Source: Acinetobacter halotolerans (GTDB lineage: Bacteria; Pseudomonadota; Gammaproteobacteria; Pseudomonadales; Moraxellaceae). From it: a stretch of 64,000 nucleotides of DNA. The notes under the pieces are model-generated. The model was not told the origin of the DNA and did not search any database. It worked only from the letters and a program-made list of their open reading frames with translations. The position numbers were made by a program, and so were the translations under genes. Below, in pieces: positions 43,673 to 52,312 of this stretch. The DNA is taken from assembly GCF_004208515.1 (NCBI RefSeq), contig NZ_SGIM01000002.1, forward strand, positions 124,001-188,000, written 5' to 3'. Numbering within the stretch: the stretch's first letter is position 1; the number at the start of each line of letters is the position of its first letter.

Positions 43673-46517
43673 GTGTTTGCTCCACGAATGATCGAACGGC
43701 AGGCGCACTTTCACATTTGAGTGCGTGTTGGGCAAGCTGTTGGCAATCAGCAAAATTAAGCTGTCGAATTTGTGCTTTCACTAGCGGAATACTGGACGCT
43801 GACATACTGAGCTCATCCACACCTAAACCCAGTAAAACGGGCACAGCTTTGGGATCTGCTGCAAGTTCGCCACAGACACCGACCCATTTTTGCTGTGCGT
43901 GAGCTGCACGTACAGTTTGGTCAATTAACATTAAAATACTTGGATGCAGGCCATCAGCTTCAGCAGATAAAATAGGATGTCCGCGATCGATCGCTAAGGT
44001 GTATTGGGTTAAGTCATTTGTGCCGATACTGAAAAAATCGACTTCTTTTGCAAGCAAGGGTGCGATTAAGGCTGCTGATGGAACTTCAATCATGATGCCG
44101 ACTTCGAGGTTCGGGCAAGGATGCTTGAGCAAAACCTCATCCAAAATTGCTTTAGCAGCGCGCCATTCTTCAATACGTCCGACCATTGGAAACATGATTC
44201 TTAAAGGGCGATTATCCGCAGCACGAACCAATGCCATTAATTGTTGACGTAATAATTGTGGTTTACGTAAGGTTAAACGGATACCTCGCACACCCAAGAA
44301 GGGGTTTTCCTCAGCATCAATCGGTAAGTAAGGTAACGGTTTATCACCACCGACATCTAAAGTACGGACTACCAAAGGTCGACCGGCCAAGGTATCTAAT
44401 ACATGACGGTATTCTTTTTCTTGTACGTCTTCATCAGGTGCTTGACGATGCGCCATAAAGACTAATTCTGTGCGTAATAAACCAATTGCTTCTGCACCGT
44501 AGTTTACCGCTTTTTCAGTATCTAAAATTTTGCCTAGATTGGCAGCGACTTCGACTTGGTGCTGATCTAAGGTAATTGCTGGCTCGTGACAATGTTGCTC
44601 TGCTTCATGGCGACGTTGATGTTGCAATTCACGTTCATGAATGGCGTGGTCAATTTGTGCTTGAGATGGATTGATTTCAAATGCACCTGTATCTCCATTA
44701 ATCAACACCGTTGTATGTGGAGCAATATCTAATACCGCTTTACTTGCACCTACAACAGCAGGAATACCTAAAGCACGAGCAACAATCGCACTATGTGCAC
44801 TTGCACCACCCACAGCAGTCAGAATGCCTGCAACACGGTCTTTATTCAGACGAGCGACATCACTTGGCCCAACATCATGCATGATTAAAATATAAGATTG
44901 TTCAGGTTCTTGAACCGCCACTTCATCACATAAAACTGCTAAGACTTTGTCTCCAATATCACGCAAATCTGCAGCACGTTCAGCGAGTAATCGATCAGGT
45001 AAAGCAGCTTGGGCTTGAGCTGCTTTTTCAATATATTCGTACCATGCAGTTGGGGCACTTAGGTTCTGATTAAGTGCTTGGTGAACTTGCTGGATCAGGT
45101 CAGGATCATCCAATATTTCCAGATGTGCCATGAAGATCTGTTTAATCTCATTGGCTTCAGTCTTTGCAATCAGTTGATGAAGGGTGTTTTTAACACTATG
45201 CAGCGCAATTTCTAGTTTTTCTTTTTCTGCCTTAACATTGTTTCCAAAACGTTCATATTGAAAAAGTTTAGGCTTGATCACATGCGCTGGACCAAAAGCG
45301 AGACCTGTCGATGCTGCTATTCCTGTTGTTGGTGTTGCGATACTTTCTTCAAAATCAATGCTTGAGATTTGTTGAGTCGCTACTTTTTCTTCAATGGCTT
45401 CGACTTCTTCACCTAAACCTTGTTGAACAGCTTGAAGAATGATCGTGAGTCCCTCAACAGCATCAGTATTTGGTTCAGCAATGAAAGTAAGTGTTTGACC
45501 ATATTTACAACCAAGCGCGAGCAACTTAGTTAAGCTTTTGGCTGAAATAAATTGCCCACCATCAACAGCAACTCGAATATCACCTTGATAGGTTTTGGTA
45601 AGATTGACAAGTTGAGTCGCAGGGCGGGCATGCAGTCCGTGAGCATTTGCCAGAATAATACTGTGTGATGGCCAATCTGGGATCGTTTCCGCGCCAACCA
45701 GTTTGGCTATATCTTGGCGGTGATGTTGATCACTGAGTTGTTGTTGGATTTGTGGTTGGAATAATAAATCGAGTAAACGTTGTAATTGTGGGTAATTTAA
45801 TTGTTCATGTTGTGCAATACAAATCAAGGTTTGAATTTGTTCGTTTTTAAAATCAATAGCTTGATCTGCTTTGACAATACTGACTGCAGATTGTGAAACA
45901 TAATTTTTCGCTGAAATAGACCAAAGCGTATCTTGAATTTGGATGAGATTTTTAGGATCAAGTTGGCTAATGAAACCAGCCTCAACTAATTTTTGTTGTT
46001 TAAGTAATTTATTTGCTGACCATAAGAAATCGTCAATATCGGTGGCTTGAACTTGAGTTTCGATCAAATTTTCATGCAAAACGAGTGTTTCAGGTTGAGC
46101 CTGTAAAATCTCAATAATTTGTGCTGCACTTTTAGTATGTTGGACTTGATCTGAAACATCCTGAGAGAGTGCACGAGTCAGAATTTGTAAAACTTGTAAA
46201 TGCTCATCAGACTTTGCGGCAATGACAACTGCCAAATAGACTTTGTTTTCACCATCCCAAACCACACCTTCAGGAAAATGTGCCAAGCGAATCCCTGTTT
46301 CTAAAATAAATTCACGGGATTGGGGGGTGCCATGAGGGATCGCGATCCCTTGACCCAAATAGGTTGCACTTTGGGCTTCACGTGCATGTAATCCAGATAA
46401 ATAGTCTGGTGTTACGAGTTGATCTTGAACCAATATATTGACTAAACATTCGAGTGCTTCCGCTTTATCCTTAGCAGATTGATTCATATGTACATGTTGT
46501 GGTTCAAGTACAAACAT
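43665..46517 (-). CDS. fruB: PTS fructose EIIA-HPr-Enzyme I fusion protein
   Basis: This 950-residue fusion carries all soluble phosphorelay parts. The N-terminal EIIA(Fru) domain has its phosphorylated His62 in GIAIPHGTPQ, a middle domain (about 150-280) follows, then HPr with His296 in NAHGLHARPATQL, and Enzyme I with the active His575 in GGASAHSAIVAR and the PEP-binding C-terminal half (DFFSIGTNDLTQY, VCGELAADP). Phosphate passes from PEP through all three to FruA. This layout is known in Pseudomonas, Xanthomonas and Acinetobacter, where a separate ptsHI can be missing. The ATG at 46517 has AAGGATG upstream. It heads the fruBKA operon. Confidence 0.95.
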   Translation of the reverse strand: MFVLEPQHVHMNQSAKDKAEALECLVNILVQDQLVTPDYLSGLHAREAQSATYLGQGIAIPHGTPQSREFILETGIRLAHFPEGVVWDGENKVYLAVVIAAKSDEHLQVLQILTRALSQDVSDQVQHTKSAAQIIEILQAQPETLVLHENLIETQVQATDIDDFLWSANKLLKQQKLVEAGFISQLDPKNLIQIQDTLWSISAKNYVSQSAVSIVKADQAIDFKNEQIQTLICIAQHEQLNYPQLQRLLDLLFQPQIQQQLSDQHHRQDIAKLVGAETIPDWPSHSIILANAHGLHARPATQLVNLTKTYQGDIRVAVDGGQFISAKSLTKLLALGCKYGQTLTFIAEPNTDAVEGLTIILQAVQQGLGEEVEAIEEKVATQQISSIDFEESIATPTTGIAASTGLAFGPAHVIKPKLFQYERFGNNVKAEKEKLEIALHSVKNTLHQLIAKTEANEIKQIFMAHLEILDDPDLIQQVHQALNQNLSAPTAWYEYIEKAAQAQAALPDRLLAERAADLRDIGDKVLAVLCDEVAVQEPEQSYILIMHDVGPSDVARLNKDRVAGILTAVGGASAHSAIVARALGIPAVVGASKAVLDIAPHTTVLINGDTGAFEINPSQAQIDHAIHERELQHQRRHEAEQHCHEPAITLDQHQVEVAANLGKILDTEKAVNYGAEAIGLLRTELVFMAHRQAPDEDVQEKEYRHVLDTLAGRPLVVRTLDVGGDKPLPYLPIDAEENPFLGVRGIRLTLRKPQLLRQQLMALVRAADNRPLRIMFPMVGRIEEWRAAKAILDEVLLKHPCPNLEVGIMIEVPSAALIAPLLAKEVDFFSIGTNDLTQYTLAIDRGHPILSAEADGLHPSILMLIDQTVRAAHAQQKWVGVCGELAADPKAVPVLLGLGVDELSMSASSIPLVKAQIRQLNFADCQQLAQHALKCESAPAVRSFVEQTHG

Positions 46518-46611
46518 AAAACATCCTTTGATGATGAAAATAATAGTCTCTGTTAAGTCCACGCTTAGACCTGTCAACAAAGATATTTTTAGAGTAACCG
46601 TTTATGTCACA

Positions 46612-46626
46612 TGCCGCTGTAGCAGC
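46612..46626. promoter_or_regulatory. Palindrome upstream of fruB
   Basis: CCGCTG, TAG and CAGCGG form a 6-bp inverted repeat about 95-110 bases before the fruB start, upstream of a possible -35 box (TTGACA on the minus strand, 46572-46577). It may be an operator for the fru operon. It does not match the E. coli Cra consensus, and no regulator gene is adjacent. Confidence 0.3.
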
Positions 46627-46649
46627 GGTCAACAGCGCACGCCAAAGAT

Positions 46650-46705
46650 AAAAAAAAGAAGCTAATTTCCACTTCATGTCCTAGACAATCATGGTTTAGC
46701 TTCTT
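46650..46705 (-). terminator. Intrinsic terminator downstream of the enoyl-CoA hydratase gene
   Basis: On the minus strand TTAGCTTCTT-type arms (46656-46665 and 46696-46705) form a perfect 10-bp stem with a 30-base loop, followed by TTTTTTT. It lies 112 bases past the stop at 46817, with nothing else between, and marks the boundary with fruB. Confidence 0.65.
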
Positions 46706-46816
46706 AATTTAAACTTTAACAGATGCTCAAAAAGATATCGAGGTGAAAATCTTACAATTTTCCCTGATGATACATTTTATAAACATCTGTTTAGGTCAGT
46801 TTTTACATCATCTAAC

Positions 46817-47617
46817 TTAGTTAAACTGAGAAAAATCAGGTTTACGCTTTTGCATAAAGGCTTGTACCGCTTCCATCATTTCAGGGGAGCGTACGCGCTG
46901 CATAAAGATTTCAGCTTCTTCATCAATACAACTAATGATTTCAGCGAGGTCTTTTTTCATCAGGGCCTTACTTTGTTTGATTGAAGCCAATGGTAGAGCA
47001 GCTAAATGTTGAGCTGTTTGTTGAGCTGTTGCATACACATCTTCAACTACGTCATTCACAAGGTTTGCTTTTAGAGCAGTAGCTGCATCAAACTTCTTCG
47101 CTGTAAATAATAGCTCAGCAGCTTTTTGATAGCCTGTTTGCTTAACCAATAAACGACTTGCTGCACCTTCAGGTGACAAACCTAGACTCACAAATGGGAT
47201 TTGGAATAACGCAGTATTATCTGAATATACGAGATCAGCATGAAGTAAAATCGTAACGCCAATACCAATTGCTACACCTTTTACAGCGATAATTAGTGGT
47301 TTAGAAAAACGAGCAGCTGCTTTTAATAATACAAACGGTGGTTGATCGCCAGCTTTTCCTTCATAAGGCTTTTGCATAAAGCCCATAAAGTCTTTCATAT
47401 CATTACCCGCAGTAAAATCTTGTTCCGCACCACGGAAAATCACCACACGAACATTTTTATCGGTATCTGCTTCATCAAATGCTTGTGCAATCCAAAGATA
47501 AAGCTCACCATAAAGCGCATTTTTAGCTTCTGCGCGGTTGATGGCTAAGGTGAGTACGCCATCTTCTAAATTTGCTTGCAAATGTGGATGTGGTTGTTGA
47601 ATACAGCTAAGTGTCAT
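46817..47617 (-). CDS. Enoyl-CoA hydratase/isomerase family protein
   Basis: The 266-residue crotonase-fold protein has the oxyanion-hole segments FTAGNDMKDF (about 67-76) and AVKGVAIGIGVTILLHADLVY (about 110-130). The catalytic position reads IPFVSLGLSPEGAASRLL, with one clear Glu near 147, which is more like a delta3-delta2 enoyl-CoA isomerase or related enzyme than a hydratase with two Glu residues. Fatty acid or aromatic degradation is likely. It is divergent from the NMN adenylyltransferase gene with 48 bases between starts. The exact substrate is unknown. Confidence 0.85.
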   Translation of the reverse strand: MTLSCIQQPHPHLQANLEDGVLTLAINRAEAKNALYGELYLWIAQAFDEADTDKNVRVVIFRGAEQDFTAGNDMKDFMGFMQKPYEGKAGDQPPFVLLKAAARFSKPLIIAVKGVAIGIGVTILLHADLVYSDNTALFQIPFVSLGLSPEGAASRLLVKQTGYQKAAELLFTAKKFDAATALKANLVNDVVEDVYATAQQTAQHLAALPLASIKQSKALMKKDLAEIISCIDEEAEIFMQRVRSPEMMEAVQAFMQKRKPDFSQFN

Positions 47618-47665
47618 CGTACTATCCTTGCTTTAATCCAGATTGATTTTTAAAGTGGTCTCATT

Positions 47666-48301
47666 ATGTCGCATATTTATTTTTATAGTGCAACTGATGA
47701 GTTCACAAAAAGTGAAATTAAGCCTATGTACACATTTGACTATCTCGTTTTTATTGGACGCTTCCAGCCGTTTCATTTGGCGCATATGTTGACCATCGAA
47801 ATTGCGTTGCAACAGAGTCGTAATGTTGTTCTAGCACTTGGTTCGGCTCAAGCAGAGCGAAATATTAAAAATCCTTTTCTCGCCAGTGAAAGGGAGGCCA
47901 TGATATTGTCAAATTTTGGAGATGAAGATAAACAACGCATCCATTTTGTACATGTGATTGATGTATATAATGACGAAAAATGGGTTAAACAAGTTAAGAG
48001 TTTGGTGAATCAAGTGGTTCAATCAAATTCAAAAGTCGGTTTAATCGGTCATTTTAAAGATGAATCCTCTTATTATTTACAATTATTTCCAGAATGGACC
48101 ATGGTTGAGTTAGAGAGTCTAAAAGCGTCGTTGTCAGCAACACCGATGCGCGAAGCTTACTATCGCGGCGAAATCAAAACTCAAGCTTTTCCAAAAGGCA
48201 GTATTCAATTTTTAGAAAAATTCCAAAAGACTCCAATCTATACCGCATTGCAGCAGAAATTTTTGGCAGGTGATCACAGTAATTTAGATCTTATAGAATG
48301 A
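47666..48301 (+). CDS. nadM: Nicotinamide-nucleotide adenylyltransferase (NadM type)
   Basis: The enzyme joins NMN and ATP to NAD+. The 211-residue protein has the nucleotidyltransferase motif GRFQPFHLAHM near residues 31-41 (the H-x-x-H pair) and the second motif SLSATPMREAYYRG near 154-167 (the ISxT/SxR-like element). It lacks the C-terminal Nudix domain that some NadM proteins carry. Acinetobacter is known to use a NadM-type route through NMN. An internal ATG at 47726 (MYTFDYLVFIGRFQ) is an alternative start, giving 191 residues. The 3' end converges with the LysR gene 12 bases away. Confidence 0.88.
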   Translation: MSHIYFYSATDEFTKSEIKPMYTFDYLVFIGRFQPFHLAHMLTIEIALQQSRNVVLALGSAQAERNIKNPFLASEREAMILSNFGDEDKQRIHFVHVIDVYNDEKWVKQVKSLVNQVVQSNSKVGLIGHFKDESSYYLQLFPEWTMVELESLKASLSATPMREAYYRGEIKTQAFPKGSIQFLEKFQKTPIYTALQQKFLAGDHSNLDLIE

Positions 48302-48313
48302 GTCCATTAAAAA

Positions 48314-49234
48314 TTATGCAATATCTGCTTTTAAATGCGTGACTAAAAAATCAATAAACGCACGGATATGTGCCGATGCATATTTTTGTGACGGATAGAG
48401 TAAGGAAAATGGCCGTGTTGTTCCTGAAAATGGCTGCAAAACTTCTATTAAGTGCCCATTTTCGATATCTTGTTCAACGATAAAACGATAAGTCTGTAGC
48501 AGGCCTGCACTTTGTTTTGCAAGCGTAACCGTACCTAAAATATCATCTAAACATCGTAATTTTCCTCTAGTTCGATACTCAATGATTTCATTTTCGACTT
48601 TAAATAGCCAAGGCACATTTTTGCCCGTACTGGGCAATATAAATTGTATGCATTCGTGCTGATCAAGTTCTTGGAGACTGTGTGGGGGTGTTTTTGATTC
48701 GAGATACTCGGGTGAAGCCACTACAACTAATGCGGCAAGCTCTAATGTCCGAGCAATCAAGTTTGAGTCTTTGGGATGACGCCCACGAATCGCTAAATCA
48801 AAGCCTTCACCAATAAAGTCGATATTTGTATTGGTCAATTGAATATCAATTTGAATCTCAGGATAACGCTGCATAAACAAAGGTAATAACGGCAATATTC
48901 TATAGTGTCCATATGGCGTAGGCACACTCATACGAATTTTTCCACTGAGTTGCTGGTGTTGATTTTTTAATATTTGTTCTGCATCAATGATCTGATTTAA
49001 AGCGTTTCTGCATTGTTGAAAATAAAGCTCACCATTATCTGTTAGTCGAACTTGGCGCGTGCTACGGATAAAGAGTTGCGTATTTAAGCGTTGTTCAAGT
49101 CGAGCGATAGATCGGCTAACAGCAGCAGGCGTCAAGCCAGCCACCGTTGCTGCTTGACTAAAGCTTTTTCGTTCGGCCACTAAACAAAATAACTCTACGC
49201 TACTCAACATGATTCTTTTGAGTTGTTGTGTCAT
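48314..49234 (-). CDS. LysR family transcriptional regulator
   Basis: The 306-residue protein has the N-terminal helix-turn-helix (SSVELFCLVAERKSFSQAAT..., then SRSIARLEQRLNTQLFIRSTR) and a C-terminal substrate-binding-like effector domain with VPTPYGHYRILPLLPLF, the pattern of the CrgA/DhcR-type subgroup. It is divergent from a tautomerase gene with 126 bases between, so it probably controls that gene and its own promoter. The effector is not predictable. Confidence 0.9.
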   Translation of the reverse strand: MTQQLKRIMLSSVELFCLVAERKSFSQAATVAGLTPAAVSRSIARLEQRLNTQLFIRSTRQVRLTDNGELYFQQCRNALNQIIDAEQILKNQHQQLSGKIRMSVPTPYGHYRILPLLPLFMQRYPEIQIDIQLTNTNIDFIGEGFDLAIRGRHPKDSNLIARTLELAALVVVASPEYLESKTPPHSLQELDQHECIQFILPSTGKNVPWLFKVENEIIEYRTRGKLRCLDDILGTVTLAKQSAGLLQTYRFIVEQDIENGHLIEVLQPFSGTTRPFSLLYPSQKYASAHIRAFIDFLVTHLKADIA

Positions 49235-49300
49235 TTATTACACCATGTAAGAAATGATTTTATTTGTATGCTATTTAATCACACTGATGTAAAGAATACG

Positions 49301-49324
49301 ATAAGCATCAGTTGATGAATTTAT
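49301..49324. promoter_or_regulatory. Candidate LysR operator between divergent genes
   Basis: ATAAGCATCA, GT and TGATGAATTTAT form an imperfect inverted repeat with the perfect core CATCA/TGATG. It lies between the LysR gene and the tautomerase gene, about 37 bases before the latter's start. Binding is an inference from the divergent layout. Confidence 0.35.
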
Positions 49325-49360
49325 TCCTCAACCGAACAAGTTTTTGATGAGGAAATAATG

Positions 49361-49564
49361 ATGCCCTATATTTTGATACAGGTTACAGACGAAGGCGTGA
49401 CGGTGGCGCAGAAACAGCAATTAATTCGTGGTGCGACTGATTTAGTGGTCGATGTGCTCAACAAAGACCCAGCAACAACCTTTGTGGTGATCGATGAAGT
49501 CGCGACAGAAAATTGGGGAGTAGCTGGTGAGTCTGTTCAGCAGATGAGACAGCGTATTAGATAG
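49361..49564 (+). CDS. 4-oxalocrotonate tautomerase-like protein
   Basis: The 67-residue protein would start with Met removed and catalytic Pro1 (PYILIQVTDEG), as in the family. It continues with QKQQLIRGATDLVVDVLNKDPATTFVVIDEVATENWGV, the usual tautomerase pattern in which the last segment packs near the active site. The ATG at 49361 is used so that Pro is next; an ATG at 49358 would put a second Met first and block the Pro1 mechanism. GAGG lies 6-9 bases upstream. It is followed after 13 bases by the NTF2-like gene, and is divergent from a LysR regulator. Confidence 0.85.
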   Translation: MPYILIQVTDEGVTVAQKQQLIRGATDLVVDVLNKDPATTFVVIDEVATENWGVAGESVQQMRQRIR

Positions 49565-49577
49565 GTGAGAGCAAAAA

Positions 49578-49973
49578 ATGACTAAACAAAGTGAACAATA
49601 CCACGCTGATATAGCAGCAATACGATTGCAGTTGCAACAGTATTTTGATGGATTATATACCAGTGATGTAAGCTTACTCAGACAGGTCTTTCATCGAGAT
49701 GCGGTGTATATTTGTGTGACGGATCAGCCCTTACTTAAATTGACGATGGCGGAGTATTTCCCACTTGTAGAGCAGCGAACTTCACCTGCTTCAAAAAAAC
49801 AACTAAGGCAGGACAAAATCATTTCGATTAACGTCATCAGTGAAAAAACCGCAATCGTCCAAGTTGAATGTGTGATTGAACCGAAATATTTTTATGATGC
49901 CTTAACTTTTATCTATGACAAAGGCATGTGGAAAATAATCAGCAAAGTGTTTCACTATCGGGTAATGGAATAG
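49578..49973 (+). CDS. NTF2-like (SnoaL/lumazine-binding type) protein
   Basis: The 131-residue protein fits the cone-shaped NTF2 fold: an N-terminal helix (DIAAIRLQLQQYFDGLYTSD), the segment LRQVFHRDAVYIC, and a C-terminal YDALTFIYDKGMWKIISKVFHYRV strand pair typical of the putative lumazine-binding/DUF4440-like group. Such proteins may isomerise or bind small molecules. It follows the tautomerase gene after 13 bases, so both are probably cotranscribed and induced together by the divergent LysR protein. Confidence 0.82.
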   Translation: MTKQSEQYHADIAAIRLQLQQYFDGLYTSDVSLLRQVFHRDAVYICVTDQPLLKLTMAEYFPLVEQRTSPASKKQLRQDKIISINVISEKTAIVQVECVIEPKYFYDALTFIYDKGMWKIISKVFHYRVME

Positions 49974-49982
49974 ATTACGGCT

Positions 49983-50345
49983 CTAAGCATCTTCCCAAAA
50001 AATCAGACGATTAGAAAATGGGTCTGTGATGCTCAGTTCAAGTGTTTCCCAGTCTGTTTTTTCAATTTGTGGTTTGGCAAACTTATAGTCTTTTACATTT
50101 AGTTCTGAATGCAGCAAACTTATATTTTCCCAGTAAATACGGATAGCACTGTGTGGACTTGCATCACCAAAATGTTCAGATAAGTGAATAATGCAATCAC
50201 CTTTAGAAATCTGTAAATAAATAGGGAAGTTATCTCCGAAAGTGTGCTGCCAATCGATGTTAAAACCCAGATAATCCATATAAAAAGATTGGGCCACATC
50301 TATATCAAAAATACGAAGAATAGGGGTAATTGAGCCAGTTTGCAT
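49983..50345 (-). CDS. Glyoxalase/bleomycin resistance fold protein
   Basis: The 120-residue protein has the VOC fold pattern: ITPILRIFDIDVAQSFYMDYLGFNIDWQ at the start and LELSITDPFSNRLIFWE at the end, the last being the usual DPxGNxLxF element. Several VOC members are dioxygenases, glyoxalases or antibiotic-binding proteins; the substrate is not known. The ATG at 50345 has AAGGA upstream, and the longer frame upstream overlaps the CAP-domain gene, so it is not used. It converges with the NTF2-like gene, 9 bases apart. Confidence 0.82.
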   Translation of the reverse strand: MQTGSITPILRIFDIDVAQSFYMDYLGFNIDWQHTFGDNFPIYLQISKGDCIIHLSEHFGDASPHSAIRIYWENISLLHSELNVKDYKFAKPQIEKTDWETLELSITDPFSNRLIFWEDA

Positions 50346-50356
50346 GATTATTCCTT

Positions 50357-50926
50357 TTAACGAACACCAAATTGTTGAGTCCAGTAATTTCTGTTTTGCG
50401 ATGATTGGTTCGGAATGCAAGCGACTGCATAATCCGTAAATTTGGGGTTCATGATATTGCTACAGTGCACTGGGCTGGTTAGCCATTTTTGGGTGACGTC
50501 ATTCAAATTCTGATGACCACGCGCTACATTTTCGCCGCCACCACGCCCTTTGAACTGATAACGTTTTAAACGAGCTTTTAGATCGAGTCCAGTGCTGCTG
50601 ACATGCCCTAAAAAATTATGCTCGGTCATATCTTTGCTGTGAGCAAATGCGCTTTGGTATAACTGATTATTCCATGTGAGAGCTGCAGCAGCTGGGAAGT
50701 GTTGTTGACCACATTGACGGGGGTGTTTGCGAATTTCATTGATCGCATTCAGCATTGCCTGTTGGTAAGCTGGATTTGATAAATCTTGACAACTGATTTC
50801 TGTGGTTGTTTTTTGAATTTGTGTGACGGATGCTGCTGTTGTTTGAGGAATAATGGATGAACTGGCACTACACGCGGTGAGCAGAATTAAAACAGGTGCC
50901 TGAATAAATGATTTTAGATGATTCAT
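50357..50926 (-). CDS. CAP-domain (SCP/PR-1) lipoprotein
   Basis: The 189-residue protein has a lipoprotein signal (VLILLTAC, Cys19) and a CAP domain from about residue 55: LNAINEIRKHP, LTWNNQLYQSAFAHSKDMTEHNFLGH, the GENVARGH and WLTSPVHCSNIMNPKFTDYAVACI segments. The two histidines and glutamates of the CAP cleft are visible. Four cysteines (QDL-C, QCGQ, HCSN, ACIP) may form disulfides. It is a periplasmic or outer membrane protein of unknown activity. The glyoxalase-fold gene follows after 11 bases on the same strand, perhaps in one transcript. Confidence 0.85.
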   Translation of the reverse strand: MNHLKSFIQAPVLILLTACSASSSIIPQTTAASVTQIQKTTTEISCQDLSNPAYQQAMLNAINEIRKHPRQCGQQHFPAAAALTWNNQLYQSAFAHSKDMTEHNFLGHVSSTGLDLKARLKRYQFKGRGGGENVARGHQNLNDVTQKWLTSPVHCSNIMNPKFTDYAVACIPNQSSQNRNYWTQQFGVR

Positions 50927-51008
50927 TGGTTGTCAGCCCTTACTATAATTATTGTCATGTTTTGATCATAAGCTAAGCGCACTACATTGAACAATTCTCT
51001 TCAAAAAA

Positions 51009-51033
51009 TAAAGTGAGTCTGAGACTCACTTTA
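51009..51033 (-). terminator. Intrinsic terminator of bcp
   Basis: An 11-bp perfect stem, TAAAGTGAGTC / GACTCACTTTA, with a 3-base loop is followed on the minus strand by TTTTTT. It is 17 bases after the bcp stop. Confidence 0.9.
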
Positions 51034-51049
51034 CGATGGTCATATTTGA

Positions 51050-51514
51050 TTATTGAGCGGCTTGGAGTGCTTGTAAGTCTTCAAGCACTTGTTCTGCATG
51101 TCCTGCGGCTTTGACTTTTCGATAGCTTTTTACCAATTGTTGCTTATGGAAAATAAACGTCGAGCGCTCGATGCCCATGACTTGTTTGCCATACATGTTC
51201 TTTTCTTTAATCACATCGAAGTGTTTACACAGTACTTCTTCTTTATCACTAATCAAATCAATGGTTAGTGCTTGTTTCTCTGTAAAATTCTGATGGGCTT
51301 TTACAGAGTCACGTGATACTCCGATAACTTGACAATTCAATGCATCAAATTGGTCTTTTAAGCAAGAGAAACCCACGGCTTGAGTGGTACAGCCCGGTGT
51401 TGAATCTTTGGGATAGAAATATAAAACTAACCACTCATTTGCAAGTTCGGTTAAATTGATTTCACCTTGTGTTGTTGGAAAGGTTTGATTCGGTAATAAG
51501 ATATTTTCAGACAT
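51050..51514 (-). CDS. bcp: Thiol peroxidase Bcp/PrxQ
   Basis: Bcp reduces hydrogen peroxide and organic peroxides with thioredoxin. The 154-residue protein has YFYPKDSTPGCTTQA with the peroxidatic Cys42 and the typical downstream WLVLYFYP and IGVSRDSVKAHQNF segments, and RSTFIFHK near the C-terminus. The family resolving position at about Cys47 is not Cys here (the residue is Val), so the protein may use another thiol such as the Cys near 61 or a 1-Cys mechanism. A terminator follows. It is a probable single gene. Confidence 0.9.
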   Translation of the reverse strand: MSENILLPNQTFPTTQGEINLTELANEWLVLYFYPKDSTPGCTTQAVGFSCLKDQFDALNCQVIGVSRDSVKAHQNFTEKQALTIDLISDKEEVLCKHFDVIKEKNMYGKQVMGIERSTFIFHKQQLVKSYRKVKAAGHAEQVLEDLQALQAAQ

Positions 51515-51532
51515 TAGGGATCCTTTATTAAG

Positions 51533-52219
51533 TTAGATTTGGTTTAATTCAAGTGGTAAAAAAGCATATTCCTCATGATAAACAATATCGCCCTGACGTA
51601 CAGGAATAGCTTTGTTAAAAATTGGTCCATCAATGACCGTGGTGTGGAACTCACCACCTTCACCGCACGGGTCGATACCACGAGTCTCTAGTGCTTGGAT
51701 ATATTCTAAAGTTAAGATTTGACCTAAATCCTCAACTCGCATACCGAGTTTAAGATTGACCGTCACGATGACGCTGCGAAAGCCTAGTTTAATAAACTCT
51801 TCAACCACTTCTTTATGTGGACGCAACCATAAGGGCATACCCAGTTTAAGACCAACTTGTTGCGTGACACGATCATGCCAACAACCATGTTGAGGCATAT
51901 CCAAATCACCTGTGACCAAGACCTCAGCACCTTGTTGCTTGGCTTGGTTGAGTAGTTCTATGAATTTGCTTTCATAGTCACTCCAACTCGAAGAGGCCAT
52001 AAATACAGGTAAACCAATTGCATTCGCTTGTGCTTGAATAATGTCTAGTGGCATGGCATGTGAACGAGAACGTTGACCGTGTTCTTCAAGCATCACAATC
52101 AGCCCTGTTACAGTGCCTGTTTGCATGGCATGGTACAACGCAAGTGAGCTATCTTTGCCACCACTAAATGAGACAATGCATTGACTGTTATGGGTATTGG
52201 TTTTCCACTGATCCTGCAT
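51533..52219 (-). CDS. Dph6-like ATP pyrophosphatase
   Basis: The 228-residue protein has the PP-loop SGGKDSSLALYHAM near residues 17-30. Later segments LVTGDLDMPQHGCWHDRV and GIDPCGEGGEFHTTVIDGP are those of the diphthine-ammonia ligase/YdaO-like family. Bacteria have no diphthamide, so its true substrate is unknown. The start at 52219 is preferred because a terminator hairpin of the preceding gene (52271-52294) lies immediately before the alternative start at 52264. The gene is alone between terminators or gaps. Confidence 0.82.
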   Translation of the reverse strand: MQDQWKTNTHNSQCIVSFSGGKDSSLALYHAMQTGTVTGLIVMLEEHGQRSRSHAMPLDIIQAQANAIGLPVFMASSSWSDYESKFIELLNQAKQQGAEVLVTGDLDMPQHGCWHDRVTQQVGLKLGMPLWLRPHKEVVEEFIKLGFRSVIVTVNLKLGMRVEDLGQILTLEYIQALETRGIDPCGEGGEFHTTVIDGPIFNKAIPVRQGDIVYHEEYAFLPLELNQI

Positions 52220-52265
52220 AGTATCGTTCAACTTATTTAAAGATAAGCAGATTTTAACAGACATA

Positions 52266-52294
52266 TAAAAAAGCCTGCATAAAAATGCAGGCTT
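52266..52294 (-). terminator. Intrinsic terminator of the small periplasmic protein gene
   Basis: AAGCCTGCAT / ATGCAGGCTT, 10-bp perfect stem, is followed on the minus strand by TTTTTTATATG. It lies just 18 bases after the stop of the 138-residue gene. Confidence 0.9.
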
Positions 52295-52312
52295 CCTTCG
52301 AGCAACAAGGGC

